From an uncultured Varibaculum sp. (GTDB taxonomy: Bacteria; Actinomycetota; Actinomycetes; Actinomycetales; Actinomycetaceae): a stretch of DNA of 64,000 bases. The notes beneath the pieces are model-generated. The model saw only the letters and a program-made list of their open reading frames with translations, was not told where the DNA came from and did no database searches. Both the position numbers and the translations under genes were made by a program. Shown here one piece after another: positions 52,393 through 62,500 of this stretch. Location: the NCBI GenBank assembly GCA_947255165.1, contig CAMYFZ010000002.1:1-64000 (forward strand). Direction: 5' to 3'. Each line of letters begins with the position of its first letter. Position 1 is the stretch's first letter.

Positions 52393-53646
52393 GTGAGTAA
52401 AGCTCCTCAGTCCGCTGCCGCCAAACGTGATTGGGGCAGCGATGATAGCGGAACCCCGATTCTGCATGTCGATATGGATGCTTTTTTCGTAGAGGCGGAG
52501 ATTCTGCGCAACCCGCAGTTGCGGGGCAAACCGGTAATTGTGGGGGGAAAGAGCAATCGGGGAGTGGTTTCCTCAGCCTCCTACGAGGCGAGAGCACAAG
52601 GAGTGCACGCCGCGATGCCAGTTTCTCAGGCCAAACGACTTTGCCCCCAAGCGATAGTTGTCGCCTCCGGGCATGGTTATTACTCGCAGCTGTCGAAAAA
52701 AGTGATGAAGATTCTGGGGGAAATCACCCCGGTGATGGAGCAAATCTCGATTGATGAGGCTTTCTTAGAGGTTTCCGGAGCGCGGAGGAGACTGGGGACT
52801 CCCTTAGAAATAGCCCAGCTGTTGCGCCAGCGGATTCGCGAGGAACTTTCGCTACCGGCCTCGGTAGGAATCGGGCGTAATAAGCTGGTTGCTAAAATTG
52901 CATCTGCGCACGCCAAACCGGATGGGATATTGCTGGTGCCGGCAGAAAAAACTAGGGAGTTTCTACAGATCCTACCGGTGGGCGCCATCCCGGGGATCGG
53001 GGCCGCTGCGGGGGCGAAACTGGAGCGCAAAGGAGTTCAGACGGTTGGACAACTTACCTCTCTAGATATTGCCCAGCTAAATTCGCTGTTCGGAAAGGCT
53101 CTAGGGGTGAGGCTGTACCAGCTGTGCCGGGGGCAAGATTCGCGCCGAGTTGGCGACGGTAGCAAAGAAAAATCCATCGGTACAGAAACCACTTTTCTGC
53201 GGGACGTGCATTCCCGGGAGACAATTGCGGCTACTTTATTGGACCAATCCCATCAGTGTGCGGCCCGGCTGCGAGCTAATGATCTATTAGCCGGCAACGT
53301 GACTATCAAACTGCGGGCTGCAGATTTTCGTACCTGGACACGCTCTCGCACCCTGCGCCAGCCTACCGACGTTGCCCGCGATATTGCGAGGGCCGCATTG
53401 GGATTGTTCGCGAAAGAAAATTTGCCTAAAGGAGGAATTCGTCTGGCAGGGGTAACCACTAAAGAGTTAATCTCCGCCACCTCTGGGGTTCAGATGGCGT
53501 GGGGGAGTGACACTCGCGGACGCGCCACGGAAATAGCGATGGATAAAATTCACCAAAAATTTGGCGATACTTCCCTCCGCCCGGCTACGCTAGTTACACC
53601 AGGAAAGAATGATAGCGCTCCAGGGTATGGAACTGAGTCTGACTGA
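52393..53646 (+). CDS. dinB: DNA polymerase IV (Y-family, DinB)
   Basis: Error-prone lesion-bypass polymerase. Catalytic acidic residues lie in HVDMDAFFVEAE and SIDEAFLEVSG; the helix-hairpin-helix DNA contact is IPGIGAAAGAKLERKGV; the little-finger domain follows with EKSIGTETTFLRDV. Length 417 aa. Start GTG 52393. No clear sliding-clamp motif was identified at the C-terminus. No LexA box is seen nearby, so SOS control is not supported from the sequence. Confidence 0.94.
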   Translation: MSKAPQSAAAKRDWGSDDSGTPILHVDMDAFFVEAEILRNPQLRGKPVIVGGKSNRGVVSSASYEARAQGVHAAMPVSQAKRLCPQAIVVASGHGYYSQLSKKVMKILGEITPVMEQISIDEAFLEVSGARRRLGTPLEIAQLLRQRIREELSLPASVGIGRNKLVAKIASAHAKPDGILLVPAEKTREFLQILPVGAIPGIGAAAGAKLERKGVQTVGQLTSLDIAQLNSLFGKALGVRLYQLCRGQDSRRVGDGSKEKSIGTETTFLRDVHSRETIAATLLDQSHQCAARLRANDLLAGNVTIKLRAADFRTWTRSRTLRQPTDVARDIARAALGLFAKENLPKGGIRLAGVTTKELISATSGVQMAWGSDTRGRATEIAMDKIHQKFGDTSLRPATLVTPGKNDSAPGYGTESD

Positions 53647-53699
53647 GTTAGCTTTTTGTTTTATGCTGGAAGCACCGACGCGGAAAGGAGAGAACTAGC

Positions 53700-54122
53700 A
53701 TGGGGCTATCTGAGAAAGAAAAACAGATTCTCGCAGACATGGAACGCCAATTCTCTGATGTCCGCGTGGATAAAACTCCAGATTCCACGGGTTCAGTGCC
53801 GGAAAAATCGCAAAAACTGAACTTTTCTCCTAAGCTTCTCGCTGCTATGACTTTATTAATCCTAGCGGGGATTGCGCTGCTAATTGTGGGGATTTCTGTT
53901 TGGACCATCTCCAAGCTCTTAGCAGTAGCGGTAGCGGTCGCGGGGTTTGTAGTGGTGCTGTTTGCAGTGACTTTGCCTATGAACTCTCGTTTTTCCGGCT
54001 TTGGGGTGAATCCCGGTATATCAGCTGGGAAACGCCAATCTTCCGCTAAGGGTCCTTCCGCGGCGCGCTCTTTTAAGCAACGGCAAGAGGACAAGTGGAA
54101 TCATCGCCACGGCGAGCACTAG
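53700..54122 (+). CDS. DUF3040 membrane protein
   Basis: The start MGLSEKEKQILADMERQF is the DUF3040 signature, found almost only in actinobacteria. The 140-aa protein then has two helices (LLAAMTLLILAGIALLIVG and LLAVAVAVAGFVVVLFAVT) and a basic tail. Such genes commonly stand before mraZ or dinB. Function unknown. GGAAAGGAGAG precedes the ATG. Confidence 0.88.
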   Translation: MGLSEKEKQILADMERQFSDVRVDKTPDSTGSVPEKSQKLNFSPKLLAAMTLLILAGIALLIVGISVWTISKLLAVAVAVAGFVVVLFAVTLPMNSRFSGFGVNPGISAGKRQSSAKGPSAARSFKQRQEDKWNHRHGEH

Positions 54123-54393
54123 ATAGTTCGTTTTTCTTTTTGTTTTCCTATCTTTTCTATAAATACCTGACCGCATCCTAAGCAATACGGTTTTGAGCCC
54201 TTGGTTGGCTGTCTTTTAACTTCTTACTGCCCCACTAGCGGCACTGCTTTCCGCAGTTGGCGGTGCCTATCTCTAATCTGCTTATTTTCCTGAAATATCA
54301 GTCAGAATCAGATTTTTGCTCCACTTTGATTCGAATGTTGTCTTCGCAGGTAAGATCGGTAATTTTTTTCGATTAATTTCCTTAAAAAGCCGT

Positions 54394-54432
54394 TATTATG
54401 TACCTAAGTGGAGGAAAATGGGGTAAAGTGGA
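54394..54432 (+). promoter_or_regulatory. mraZ promoter -10 and MraZ operator repeats
   Basis: A -10-like TATTAT (54394-54399) is followed by three direct repeats AGTGG/ATGGG/AGTGG at 54407, 54418 and 54427, about 10 bp apart. This is the repeated TGG(G) array through which MraZ represses its own operon. The remaining gap 54123-54393 shows only AT-rich DNA and no other gene. Confidence 0.7.
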
Positions 54433-54461
54433 GTTATCTGGTTGGAAAGGAGGAAGCGCCG

Positions 54462-54893
54462 ATGTTTTTAGGTTCCTATGAACCCAAAATGGACGATAAA
54501 GGACGCTTGATTCTTCCAGCTAAATTCCGCGAGCAACTAGCGGGTGGTTTAGTTATCACTCGAGGTCAAGAGCGTTGCCTCTATGTTTTCCCCGCTTTAG
54601 AGTTCGAGCGGATGTACCAGGAATTGCGCCAGGCTCCACTTTCCTCCCGTCAAGGACGTGACTATGTGCGGGTAATGCTCTCCGGTGCCTCTGATGAGAT
54701 TCCCGATAAACAAGGCAGGATCGTGATACCTCCCCAGCTGCGTGCCTATGCGGATCTAGGAAAGCAGCTAGCGGTTATTGGCGCCGGTTCTCGAGTTGAG
54801 ATCTGGAATGCGCAGGCCTGGAAGCAGTACCTAACCGAACAAGAAGAAACCTTCGCTCAAACCGGAGAGGAAGTGATTCCCGGAATGTTTTAG
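54462..54893 (+). CDS. mraZ: MraZ transcriptional regulator
   Basis: First gene of the division and cell wall cluster. The 143-aa product starts [20 protein letters not shown], has two AbrB-like MraZ repeats (second: [17 protein letters not shown]), and forms ring-shaped DNA-binding oligomers. ATG 54462 follows AAGGAGG; upstream codons in frame are the operator region. It is likely to bind the repeats at 54407-54431. Confidence 0.95.
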   Translation: MFLGSYEPKMDDKGRLILPAKFREQLAGGLVITRGQERCLYVFPALEFERMYQELRQAPLSSRQGRDYVRVMLSGASDEIPDKQGRIVIPPQLRAYADLGKQLAVIGAGSRVEIWNAQAWKQYLTEQEETFAQTGEEVIPGMF

Positions 54894-55012
54894 CTTGGAG
54901 AACCTGGTCTCTTCCCGAATGCTCTGATGCCTCTTCCCCGGTAGCAGATCCTCGGGGAGAGCCCTGGTTTTCCAAAAACTTTTCTAACCGTCCCACCCTT
55001 CCAAAGGAAAAC

Positions 55013-55999
55013 ATGTCTCTTAGTACCAATTTTACCCACCAGCCAGTGCTGGCTGAGCGCTGCGTCGCGCTCTTGGGGAAAGGGATTAAGAAAGCGGGAA
55101 ACGAAGGGAACGCCCTGATTATCGACGCCACCTTAGGGTTGGGAGGGCACAGTGAACTTATTTTACAAACCTATCCTCAGGTTCATTTGATCGGAATCGA
55201 CCGGGATAAGCAGGCATTAGCAAGGGCCAGCAGGCGCCTGCGCGACTATTCTGCTCGCTTCACGGCAGTCCACGCCACCTATGATGCTATCGGACAAGTG
55301 GCGGATGCCTATTTTGATGAAAAATATCCTTTAGCTGGGATTCTGATGGATTTGGGAGTTTCTTCGCTGCAGCTCGACGATGCTGAGCGCGGTTTTAGCT
55401 ATGCGCGCGAAGCCGAGTTAGATATGCGGATGGATCAAAGCCAGGGTAAAACTGCTGCTGATTTACTCTCTGAGCTTTCGGCCTCTGAACTTACTAAGAT
55501 TTTGCGAGAGGCGGGAGAAGAAAAGTTTGCTTCGCGAATTGCCCGGGCTATAGTCCAGAAGCGAGAAGAAACTCCGCTCACTTCCTCCTCGCAGCTGGTA
55601 GAAATCGTACGAGCAGCTATACCCGCTCCTGCGCGCCGCACGGGGGGTAATCCAGCTAAAAGAACTTTCCAGGCCTTGCGGATAGCAGTTAATCAAGAAC
55701 TGAGCATCCTAAAAGCTGCGGTGCCCCGCGCCCTCGAGAGCCTCGCTCCCGGAGGGGTGATGGTGGTGGAAGCTTACCAATCCCTCGAGGATCGGATAGT
55801 TAAACACGCATTTCAACAGGTAGCAGCGCCGGCGAGCCTGGAAGGGATTCCGGTACGCGAAACACCGCACTTCGAACTTTTGATCAACGGAGCCGAAAAA
55901 GCCGGAGAAACAGAAGTAACCAGAAATCCTCGCGCCGCATCGGTGCGGTTGCGAGCGATTGCGAAGTTAATTGAATCAGCAGAAAGGAACGGGGACTAA
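55013..55999 (+). CDS. rsmH: 16S rRNA m4C1402 methyltransferase RsmH
   Basis: Methylates N4 of C1402 in 16S rRNA. Family markers: THQPVLAERC at the N-terminus, the SAM motif DATLGLGGHSE, IGIDRDKQALA, ILMDLGVSSLQLDDAERGFS, and GGNPAKRTFQALRIAVN, where related enzymes have the Arg-Thr-FQALRI block. Length 328 aa. AAAGGA precedes the ATG. It ends 1 bp before ftsL. Confidence 0.95.
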   Translation: MSLSTNFTHQPVLAERCVALLGKGIKKAGNEGNALIIDATLGLGGHSELILQTYPQVHLIGIDRDKQALARASRRLRDYSARFTAVHATYDAIGQVADAYFDEKYPLAGILMDLGVSSLQLDDAERGFSYAREAELDMRMDQSQGKTAADLLSELSASELTKILREAGEEKFASRIARAIVQKREETPLTSSSQLVEIVRAAIPAPARRTGGNPAKRTFQALRIAVNQELSILKAAVPRALESLAPGGVMVVEAYQSLEDRIVKHAFQQVAAPASLEGIPVRETPHFELLINGAEKAGETEVTRNPRAASVRLRAIAKLIESAERNGD

Positions 56000-56000
56000 A

Positions 56001-56423
56001 ATGCCTAATTCCGCCGCTCTCAGACAGAAAGCCCCATTTAAGAGGAGGCCGATTCGCGCTCAAAAGCAGAATCGCTTACGAATAGTTGGGGAAGATCCGA
56101 CCCTGAAGAAACGATCGCCCCTGGTGGCAAAACTCTTTGCGGCTGCCTTAACTTTGGTGGCTCTGATTGTTTCTCCATTGCTGATCAATACGCAATTGGC
56201 GATTATCTCTTACCAGATCCATGACGACCAGGTGCAGCTCGCACAAATAAAAGAAGATAATCAGCGGGTACAATCCCAGGTAAACCTGAAGTCCAGCCCC
56301 GAGAGGGTACGGAAAGCGGCATTGGATGCCGGGTATGTCCCGGCGGGAGAGACCGGATACGTTACTCTGAAAACAAGCAAAATTGAGGGAGGTACTCCTC
56401 CGATTTCGGCAGCTAAGGAATAA
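56001..56423 (+). CDS. ftsL: FtsL-like septum protein
   Basis: A 140-aa bitopic protein: basic cytoplasmic tail, one helix (LFAAALTLVALIVSPLLI, about residues 45-62), then a coiled-coil stretch (DDQVQLAQIKEDNQRVQSQV) that would pair with the DivIC/FtsB homologue. Sequence is weakly conserved in this family, so the call relies on topology plus position between rsmH and ftsI. ATG 56001 lies 1 bp after the rsmH stop. Confidence 0.8.
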   Translation: MPNSAALRQKAPFKRRPIRAQKQNRLRIVGEDPTLKKRSPLVAKLFAAALTLVALIVSPLLINTQLAIISYQIHDDQVQLAQIKEDNQRVQSQVNLKSSPERVRKAALDAGYVPAGETGYVTLKTSKIEGGTPPISAAKE

Positions 56424-56432
56424 AAGAGATCT

Positions 56433-58379
56433 ATGGTAGGGAAGAAGCGAAGCTATTCGCAGGCGAAGAACGCTTCTTCGCAAAGGAAAAAAACTATTGC
56501 TGACCGGACAAAGTTGCCAGATCAAGAGGGACACGGTCGCGATGCTAAGTCCTACGTGACGGGCGGGATAGCAAGCAAAGCAGCTAGCAAACGCGGGCGA
56601 CTGCTACTGGTGATTGTGTCTTTTCTCTTGGTGCTGTGTAGCGCTAGATTATTCGAATTGCAGGTAATCCAAGCGCCCGCTCTCACTGACGCGGCCAGGC
56701 AAGCACGCACTGTATCTGCTGAAATTGTCCCTAAGCGGGGAGACGTCATAGATCGGAAAGGGACGGTGCTGGCAACCTCGATTGAGGTCTATAACGTGTC
56801 CGTTAACCAGAAACTGGTGAAAGGATATGTTCATCGCGAGGTATTTGACCCGCACGGAAAAATAGTTACCGATAAAACTAAACTGCGTGACCCGCGTAAT
56901 GAAAAGAAAATTGTGGGAACGGGTGCCGCCGAAGCTGCGCGGCAACTAGCGCCAATTTTAAAGATGAACCCGGCGGTGCTGGGGGGCAAAATGGTGGGCA
57001 AACGCGGTTTCGTCTACCTGGCCAAAAATGTTAGTGCCGAGAACTGGCGGAAGATCCGGAAGCTAAAAATAGAAGGTATCGATGGCGAATTACGATATCG
57101 CCGAGACTATCCCAATGGCCCCACCGCCTCCTCGATTCTAGGTTTTACCGACTTTGACCAAGTCGGCCAGGCGGGTATCGAGGCAACACAAAACAAACAA
57201 CTGGCCGGAGTCCCCGGCGAGCGGGTGGCAGAGATTTCACCCTCGGGACAGGTTATTCCGGGTGGCTCTGATGTTCTGCAGCCGGCGATCCCGGGTAAAA
57301 CCGTACGCTTAACTATCGATGCGGATCTACAAAATATCGCGGAAGAGGTGGTTAATAAACAGGTAGCGGATTTTGGGGCTACCTGGGGAACCGCGATCGT
57401 ACAGCGGGTAGGTACGGGTCAGATTTTGGCGCTGGCAGATTCCGGAAATGAGCCTCCCGAGCTGGTCCGGAAACGGACTTCGGGAACCACCGGATCGCGA
57501 GCAGTACAGTACACATACGAGCCGGGTTCGAGCGGAAAACTGGTTACTTTCGCTACCGCCTTGGAACAAAAGAAAATCACCCCGCTTACTCCGGTAAGCT
57601 CCCCCTATCAGATAACTATCGCCGGTCAGTCCTTTAGAGATTCCCATTCCCATCCCACTATGAACTTAACTGCCTCCGGGATTTTGGCTGAGTCTTCAAA
57701 TACCGGCACCGTTCAAATCGGACAAATGGTTACTGATCAGCAAAGATACCAGATGATGCAAGCTTTGGGATTGGGGCGAAAAACTGGAATCGAAATGCCC
57801 GGGGAATCTGCGGGGATAATCGGTAGTCCGAAGAGTTGGGACGGACGTCAGCGGATGACCACTATGTTTGGGCAGGGAATGGCGTGTACCCCGCTGCAAA
57901 TATCTGCTCTGATCTCTACTATCGCTAACCATGGCGTGTATATAGCCCCGCGGATCGTTTCCGAATATGAAGACTCGCAGGGGATTCCTGAAAAGCCAAA
58001 AGTTCCGGTGGCCACCCAAAAGTTAGACCAAAACGTGGCCGCCACCCTGGTGCGGATGATGGAATCGGTCACCAGTGATGAAGGGACTGCTAAGAAAGCT
58101 CAAGTCCCCGGCTATCGAAGTGCCGGTAAAACCGGAACTAGTGAAATTATTTCTGCCGGAGGTGGCTCCAAAGGGGTAGTGGCCTCTTTCATCGGCCTGG
58201 CGCCTGCCGAGAATCCCGAAATTGCGGTGTCGGTGATTATTTATCAACCAAAATCAGGAATTTATGGGGGCGTAGTTGCCGGGCCGGTATTTTCACAGAT
58301 AGCGGCGCAGGCATTAACTTTATTGGACGTTCCTCCCTCAACTACTAAGCCGCAGCTTTATCCAATTGATGCTCACTAG
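56433..58379 (+). CDS. ftsI: Penicillin-binding protein 2/FtsI, septal transpeptidase
   Basis: Class B PBP that crosslinks septal peptidoglycan. Cytoplasmic tail, single membrane anchor (LLLVIVSFLLVLCSARLF, about residues 53-70), pedestal domain with PKRGDVIDRKG, then the transpeptidase with active Ser in EPGSSGKL (about residue 366), SSN (about 420) and KTGTSE (about 565). 648 aa, no PASTA domains. Followed by murF, with no murE between. Confidence 0.95.
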   Translation: MVGKKRSYSQAKNASSQRKKTIADRTKLPDQEGHGRDAKSYVTGGIASKAASKRGRLLLVIVSFLLVLCSARLFELQVIQAPALTDAARQARTVSAEIVPKRGDVIDRKGTVLATSIEVYNVSVNQKLVKGYVHREVFDPHGKIVTDKTKLRDPRNEKKIVGTGAAEAARQLAPILKMNPAVLGGKMVGKRGFVYLAKNVSAENWRKIRKLKIEGIDGELRYRRDYPNGPTASSILGFTDFDQVGQAGIEATQNKQLAGVPGERVAEISPSGQVIPGGSDVLQPAIPGKTVRLTIDADLQNIAEEVVNKQVADFGATWGTAIVQRVGTGQILALADSGNEPPELVRKRTSGTTGSRAVQYTYEPGSSGKLVTFATALEQKKITPLTPVSSPYQITIAGQSFRDSHSHPTMNLTASGILAESSNTGTVQIGQMVTDQQRYQMMQALGLGRKTGIEMPGESAGIIGSPKSWDGRQRMTTMFGQGMACTPLQISALISTIANHGVYIAPRIVSEYEDSQGIPEKPKVPVATQKLDQNVAATLVRMMESVTSDEGTAKKAQVPGYRSAGKTGTSEIISAGGGSKGVVASFIGLAPAENPEIAVSVIIYQPKSGIYGGVVAGPVFSQIAAQALTLLDVPPSTTKPQLYPIDAH

Positions 58380-58417
58380 CTATCCTTAGAAGAGAACTCG
58401 GAACTAGGAGCTAACTA

Positions 58418-59950
58418 ATGTGGACATTGGGTTGGATTGCGGAGGCCCTGAACCAGCCGTGTAAGTATGCAGATACTAAAATCGCCGGAAGGGTAGTTAC
58501 CGATTCCCGTGAGGTGCAGCCGGGGGATTTATATGTAGCTCGTCGCGGAGAAAATTCCGATGGGCATGACTATCTGGAAGCGGCCTTACGAGCGGGTGCA
58601 GCTGCCGCCATCGTTGAGCGGAAAGAACCTGCTGAACAGGTCGGTATTCCCTATGTGCAGGTTGTAGAAGCGACCCGCGCCCTAGGGTGGTTAGCGCATG
58701 AACATTTAGCTTTTTTGCGGCAGAAAGGCGCCGGAGAGCGGCCAATTTGTGTGGGGATCACCGGTTCAGCGGGTAAAACCACCACTAAGGATTTACTCGC
58801 TAGCCTGCTGCAACTTAAAGGTCAGGTAGTAGCTCCGGAGAAATCCTACAATAATGAGGTAGGGGTGCCGCTGACTATTCTGCGCGCTGATGAAAATACC
58901 GATTTTCTAGTGCTCGAAATGGGAGCATCTGGACCCGGACACCTGGCGCTACTAACCGAAATTGCTCCTCTAGACCTGGCAATTGAGCTGATGGTGGGCC
59001 ATGCCCATTTGGGGGGATTTGGCGATATTGAGGGGCTGGCGCAAGCCAAGGCGGAACTGCTTTGGGGGCTGCGAAACTTTCAGGGGCAGCGGTATTGGCC
59101 GCTGAGTGCGGCAGCGGAGCAGGCACGCGCAGTTTTTGGGCAAGATGGTTATCGGGAGAGCTATCCTGTCGAAAGCGGGAATCCCTCTTTAGCTATTTTG
59201 AACCGCAGTGATCGAAGAGTGTGCCAAATGGCTTTCGGGAAGCAGGTTCGCTATTTTGGAGAATTAGCCGTTGATGAGGCGGAAGCAGATACTACTAATA
59301 CAACCGGAGTTTATGCCTCCCAGGTGCAGGTAGATAGCGATGGCCGGCCCTCTTTCTTAATGACCCGGGGCTCTCAAAGCATAAAAGTGAAGTTAGGGCT
59401 GGTAGGCAGGCATAACGTATCGAATGCTTTGGCGGCAGTGAGTGCTGCTACCGAGCTGGGGATTCCTCTCGCAGCCGCCGCCCGCGTACTCGAAAATGCC
59501 CGTCCCTTATCGCAGCATCGCCTGGACGTGGTGGAAATTGGATCTGATATTACCGTGATAGACGATTCCTACAACGCGAATTTGGATTCTATGCGTTCGG
59601 GAATCACCACTTTAAAGACCCTGGCACAAGCTAAGGGGCGAGGACGAGCAGTGGCAGTCTTGGGAGAAATGCTGGAGCTGGGGGCAGATTCCGAGAATCA
59701 TCACCACCTGGTGGGCGAAGCTTGTTTAGAAGCAGGAATAGGAACAGTAATCACCGTGGGGAATGCTGCTAAGCCGATTTACCAGACTGTTTTAGACCAC
59801 GCCGATGCCCAACACTGCGAAAATGCTCAGGAAGCACTTACAGTGGTTAAGCAGGTGCTTGCTCCCGGCGATACGGTATTGATTAAAGGATCAAATGGTT
59901 CCGGGGTCTGGAAAATTGCAGACGCTTTAACAGGAGGTAGCAACAGCTAA
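58418..59950 (+). CDS. murF: UDP-MurNAc-tripeptide D-Ala-D-Ala ligase MurF
   Basis: Adds D-Ala-D-Ala to the stem peptide. N-terminal MurF domain (VTDSREVQPGDLYVA), ATP loop GITGSAGKTTTKD, YNNEVGVPLTI, and the C-terminal IDDSYNANLDSMRSG motif that marks MurF among Mur ligases. 510 aa. Its stop overlaps the mraY start by one base (TAATG), so translation is coupled. Confidence 0.95.
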   Translation: MWTLGWIAEALNQPCKYADTKIAGRVVTDSREVQPGDLYVARRGENSDGHDYLEAALRAGAAAAIVERKEPAEQVGIPYVQVVEATRALGWLAHEHLAFLRQKGAGERPICVGITGSAGKTTTKDLLASLLQLKGQVVAPEKSYNNEVGVPLTILRADENTDFLVLEMGASGPGHLALLTEIAPLDLAIELMVGHAHLGGFGDIEGLAQAKAELLWGLRNFQGQRYWPLSAAAEQARAVFGQDGYRESYPVESGNPSLAILNRSDRRVCQMAFGKQVRYFGELAVDEAEADTTNTTGVYASQVQVDSDGRPSFLMTRGSQSIKVKLGLVGRHNVSNALAAVSAATELGIPLAAAARVLENARPLSQHRLDVVEIGSDITVIDDSYNANLDSMRSGITTLKTLAQAKGRGRAVAVLGEMLELGADSENHHHLVGEACLEAGIGTVITVGNAAKPIYQTVLDHADAQHCENAQEALTVVKQVLAPGDTVLIKGSNGSGVWKIADALTGGSNS

Positions 59951-61062
59951 TGGTGCCTTTAGGAATAGCGCTATTAACCTCCCTGGTTATTTCGCTGGCG
60001 GGAACTCCGGTACTTATTCGTCTTTTACGTAAGCATCAATACGGTCAGTTCATTCGCAAGGACGGTCCCACCGCTCATTACACTAAGCGCGGCACTCCCA
60101 CTATGGGCGGTCTGGTCATCATTTTGGCGACCGTTTGCGGCTGGGTGGTAGCGCACATTGCTTCGTGGACATTCCCCTCGCCCTCGGGCTGGCTATTGAT
60201 GCTACTGATATTGGGGCTAGGACTGATCGGGTTCCTGGATGACTACATTAAGATCTCTCGCCAACGTTCCTTGGGATTAACACCCTGGGCGAAGATTGCC
60301 GGTCAACTGGCAGTGGGAACAACTTTCGGGGTACTGGCGCTACTGTTTCCCCGCCGCGATGAATCCGGAATCGCTATTACCCCGGCGTCTACTAAGATTT
60401 CAGTGGTTCGCGATGTCAGTTGGCTGGATTTAGCGTTCGCCGGTACGGTAGTAGCGTTTATCCTGTTCGCGCTGTGGTCTAACTTTTTGATTGCGGCCTG
60501 GTCGAACGGGGTTAACCTTACCGATGGTTTAGACGGTTTAGCCTCCGGTGCCTGTCTGTTTGCTTTCGGAGCCTACACCGGGGTTGCTACCTGGCAGTAC
60601 TATCAGCGCTGTCCGCTTAGCGGGGTAGTGCCTAAAGTAGCTGATGCCTGCTACGAGGTGCGAGACCCGGCAGATTTGGCGATAATCTCACTGGCGATTG
60701 TGGGCGCCTGCTTTGGTTTTCTCTGGTGGAACACTTCTCCGGCCCAGATTTTCATGGGGGATACCGGTTCTCTCGCCTTGGGCGGAGCCTTCGCGGGGCT
60801 ATCGATCTTGACTCGTACCGAGTTCCTCGCCCTAATTATTGGCGGGCTGTTTGTAGTGATCGTGATGTCAGATGTGATCCAAGTGGGGGTATTTAAACTT
60901 ACCCGAAAACGGGTTTTTAAAATGGCGCCCCTGCATCACCATTTCGAGCTAAAAGGATGGAAAGAAGTAACGATTGTGGTTAGGTTCTGGATTATTGCGG
61001 GACTGTTCGCGATCGTAGGTGTAGCCATGTTCTATGCAGAATGGGTGGTTGCAATCAAGTGA
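59950..61062 (+). CDS. mraY: Phospho-MurNAc-pentapeptide translocase MraY
   Basis: Transfers phospho-MurNAc-pentapeptide to undecaprenyl phosphate, forming lipid I. About ten membrane helices over 370 aa; catalytic loops FLDDYIKI, NLTDGLDGLA and APLHHHFELKGWKE are intact, as is GTPTMGGL. It overlaps murD by GTGA. Confidence 0.95.
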   Translation: MVPLGIALLTSLVISLAGTPVLIRLLRKHQYGQFIRKDGPTAHYTKRGTPTMGGLVIILATVCGWVVAHIASWTFPSPSGWLLMLLILGLGLIGFLDDYIKISRQRSLGLTPWAKIAGQLAVGTTFGVLALLFPRRDESGIAITPASTKISVVRDVSWLDLAFAGTVVAFILFALWSNFLIAAWSNGVNLTDGLDGLASGACLFAFGAYTGVATWQYYQRCPLSGVVPKVADACYEVRDPADLAIISLAIVGACFGFLWWNTSPAQIFMGDTGSLALGGAFAGLSILTRTEFLALIIGGLFVVIVMSDVIQVGVFKLTRKRVFKMAPLHHHFELKGWKEVTIVVRFWIIAGLFAIVGVAMFYAEWVVAIK

Positions 61063-62498
61063 CAAACCAAAATTGGGCAGGTCGTGATATCTGCATTATT
61101 GGTCTGGGGTCATCAGGTAAAGCCTGCTGTGAAGTGCTTTCCACCTTGGGAGCGAAGGTATTTGGGATAGACAGCCAAGAAGAAGCGGTTGCCTCCTGCT
61201 CGCAGGAGTATCGGCAGGCTCATTTTTATCAGGCCGATGCGGATAGCTGCGCTGATTTATTGGACCAGGTAGCTCCCTCCTTGCTAGTGGTCAGTCCCGG
61301 GGTACCTCCTCGTCATAGTGCTTTCGCTTGGGCACAAAAACACCAGGTGGAACTGTGGGGAGAAGTCGAACTGGCTTGGCAGATCCAAAAAACCGCTACT
61401 TCGCGCCCGGACATCCCCTGGCTAACCGTTACCGGCACTAACGGTAAAACCACTACCGTAGGGATGACCCAGTCTATCTTGCAGGCTGCGGGTTATGACG
61501 CGCTAGCAGTCGGAAATGTGGGTTCCCCGGTGGTTTTGGCGGCTGCCCAGGCTAAGGCCGAGGCCTTAGCGGTAGAACTATCCAGTTTCCAGCTTTACAC
61601 CATTAGAACATTATCTCCGCTGGCTGCAGTATGTTTAAATATTGATGCTGACCATCTGGATTGGCACGGGAGCCAGGCAGCCTACGTGGCCGCCAAGGCT
61701 CGGGTCTATGAGCGTGCCCAAAAAGCCGTCCTCTATAATCAACAAGATCCCCAGACTTTGGACTTGGCGCTAGCATCCGATGTTAATGAGGGATGCCGAG
61801 CGATCGGTTTTACCAGCGGCACCCCCGATATTTACCAGTTGGGGATCGTGGAAAATATGCTGGTAGATCGGGCTTATAGCCCTAATCCTTATAAAGAGGC
61901 AGTGGCACTAGTAGGGATGGGAGATTTTCGCTATTACCAGGGAGAGCCCGGGCTAACGGTTTTGCAAGATGCCTTAGCGGCCGCTGGTCTCACCCGCGCC
62001 CTAGGGGTAGCCCCCGAGGCCGTGCGGGACGGAATACGAGGCTTCGTCCCCCAGGCACATCGGCGAGCCACCGTAGGTCAGGCGGCGCAGGTCACTTGGA
62101 TAGATGATTCCAAAGCCACCAACACTCATGCCGCGGCAGCATCTTTGGCAGGAATGCCCCCTTCCTCAGTGGTGTGGATAGCTGGCGGCGATGCGAAGGG
62201 ACAATCCTTTGATCAACTAATTCAAGAGGTTGCCGCCTGTTTACGAGGGGTAGTTTTGATCGGGGAAGATCGCTCGGCTTTGCGTGAGGCGCTAGCAAAA
62301 TACGCGCCTAATATTCCAGTAGTTGAAGTCACCGGTCACGATGACATGATGTTCTCGGTGGCAAACGAAGCAGTAGCGCTCTCTCGCCCTGGAGATAAAG
62401 TAATTCTGGCTCCTGCTTGTGCCTCCTGGGATCAGTTTGAAAACTATTCCCAGCGAGGGGAAGCTTTTGCTAAGGCCGTGTCCCGTTTGGAGGGATAG
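61059..62498 (+). CDS. murD: UDP-MurNAc-L-Ala D-Glu ligase MurD
   Basis: Adds D-glutamate. N-terminal Rossmann region ICIIGLGSSGKACCEVL, ATP loop TVTGTNGKTTTVGM, AVELSSFQL, DHLDWHG, DDSKATNTHAAAASL and C-terminal PACASWDQFENYSQRGE. About 479 aa. The GTG 61059 overlapping the mraY stop (GTGA) is the natural start; the longer frame would lie within mraY. Confidence 0.94.
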   Translation: MTNQNWAGRDICIIGLGSSGKACCEVLSTLGAKVFGIDSQEEAVASCSQEYRQAHFYQADADSCADLLDQVAPSLLVVSPGVPPRHSAFAWAQKHQVELWGEVELAWQIQKTATSRPDIPWLTVTGTNGKTTTVGMTQSILQAAGYDALAVGNVGSPVVLAAAQAKAEALAVELSSFQLYTIRTLSPLAAVCLNIDADHLDWHGSQAAYVAAKARVYERAQKAVLYNQQDPQTLDLALASDVNEGCRAIGFTSGTPDIYQLGIVENMLVDRAYSPNPYKEAVALVGMGDFRYYQGEPGLTVLQDALAAAGLTRALGVAPEAVRDGIRGFVPQAHRRATVGQAAQVTWIDDSKATNTHAAAASLAGMPPSSVVWIAGGDAKGQSFDQLIQEVAACLRGVVLIGEDRSALREALAKYAPNIPVVEVTGHDDMMFSVANEAVALSRPGDKVILAPACASWDQFENYSQRGEAFAKAVSRLEG

Positions 62499-62500
62499 TA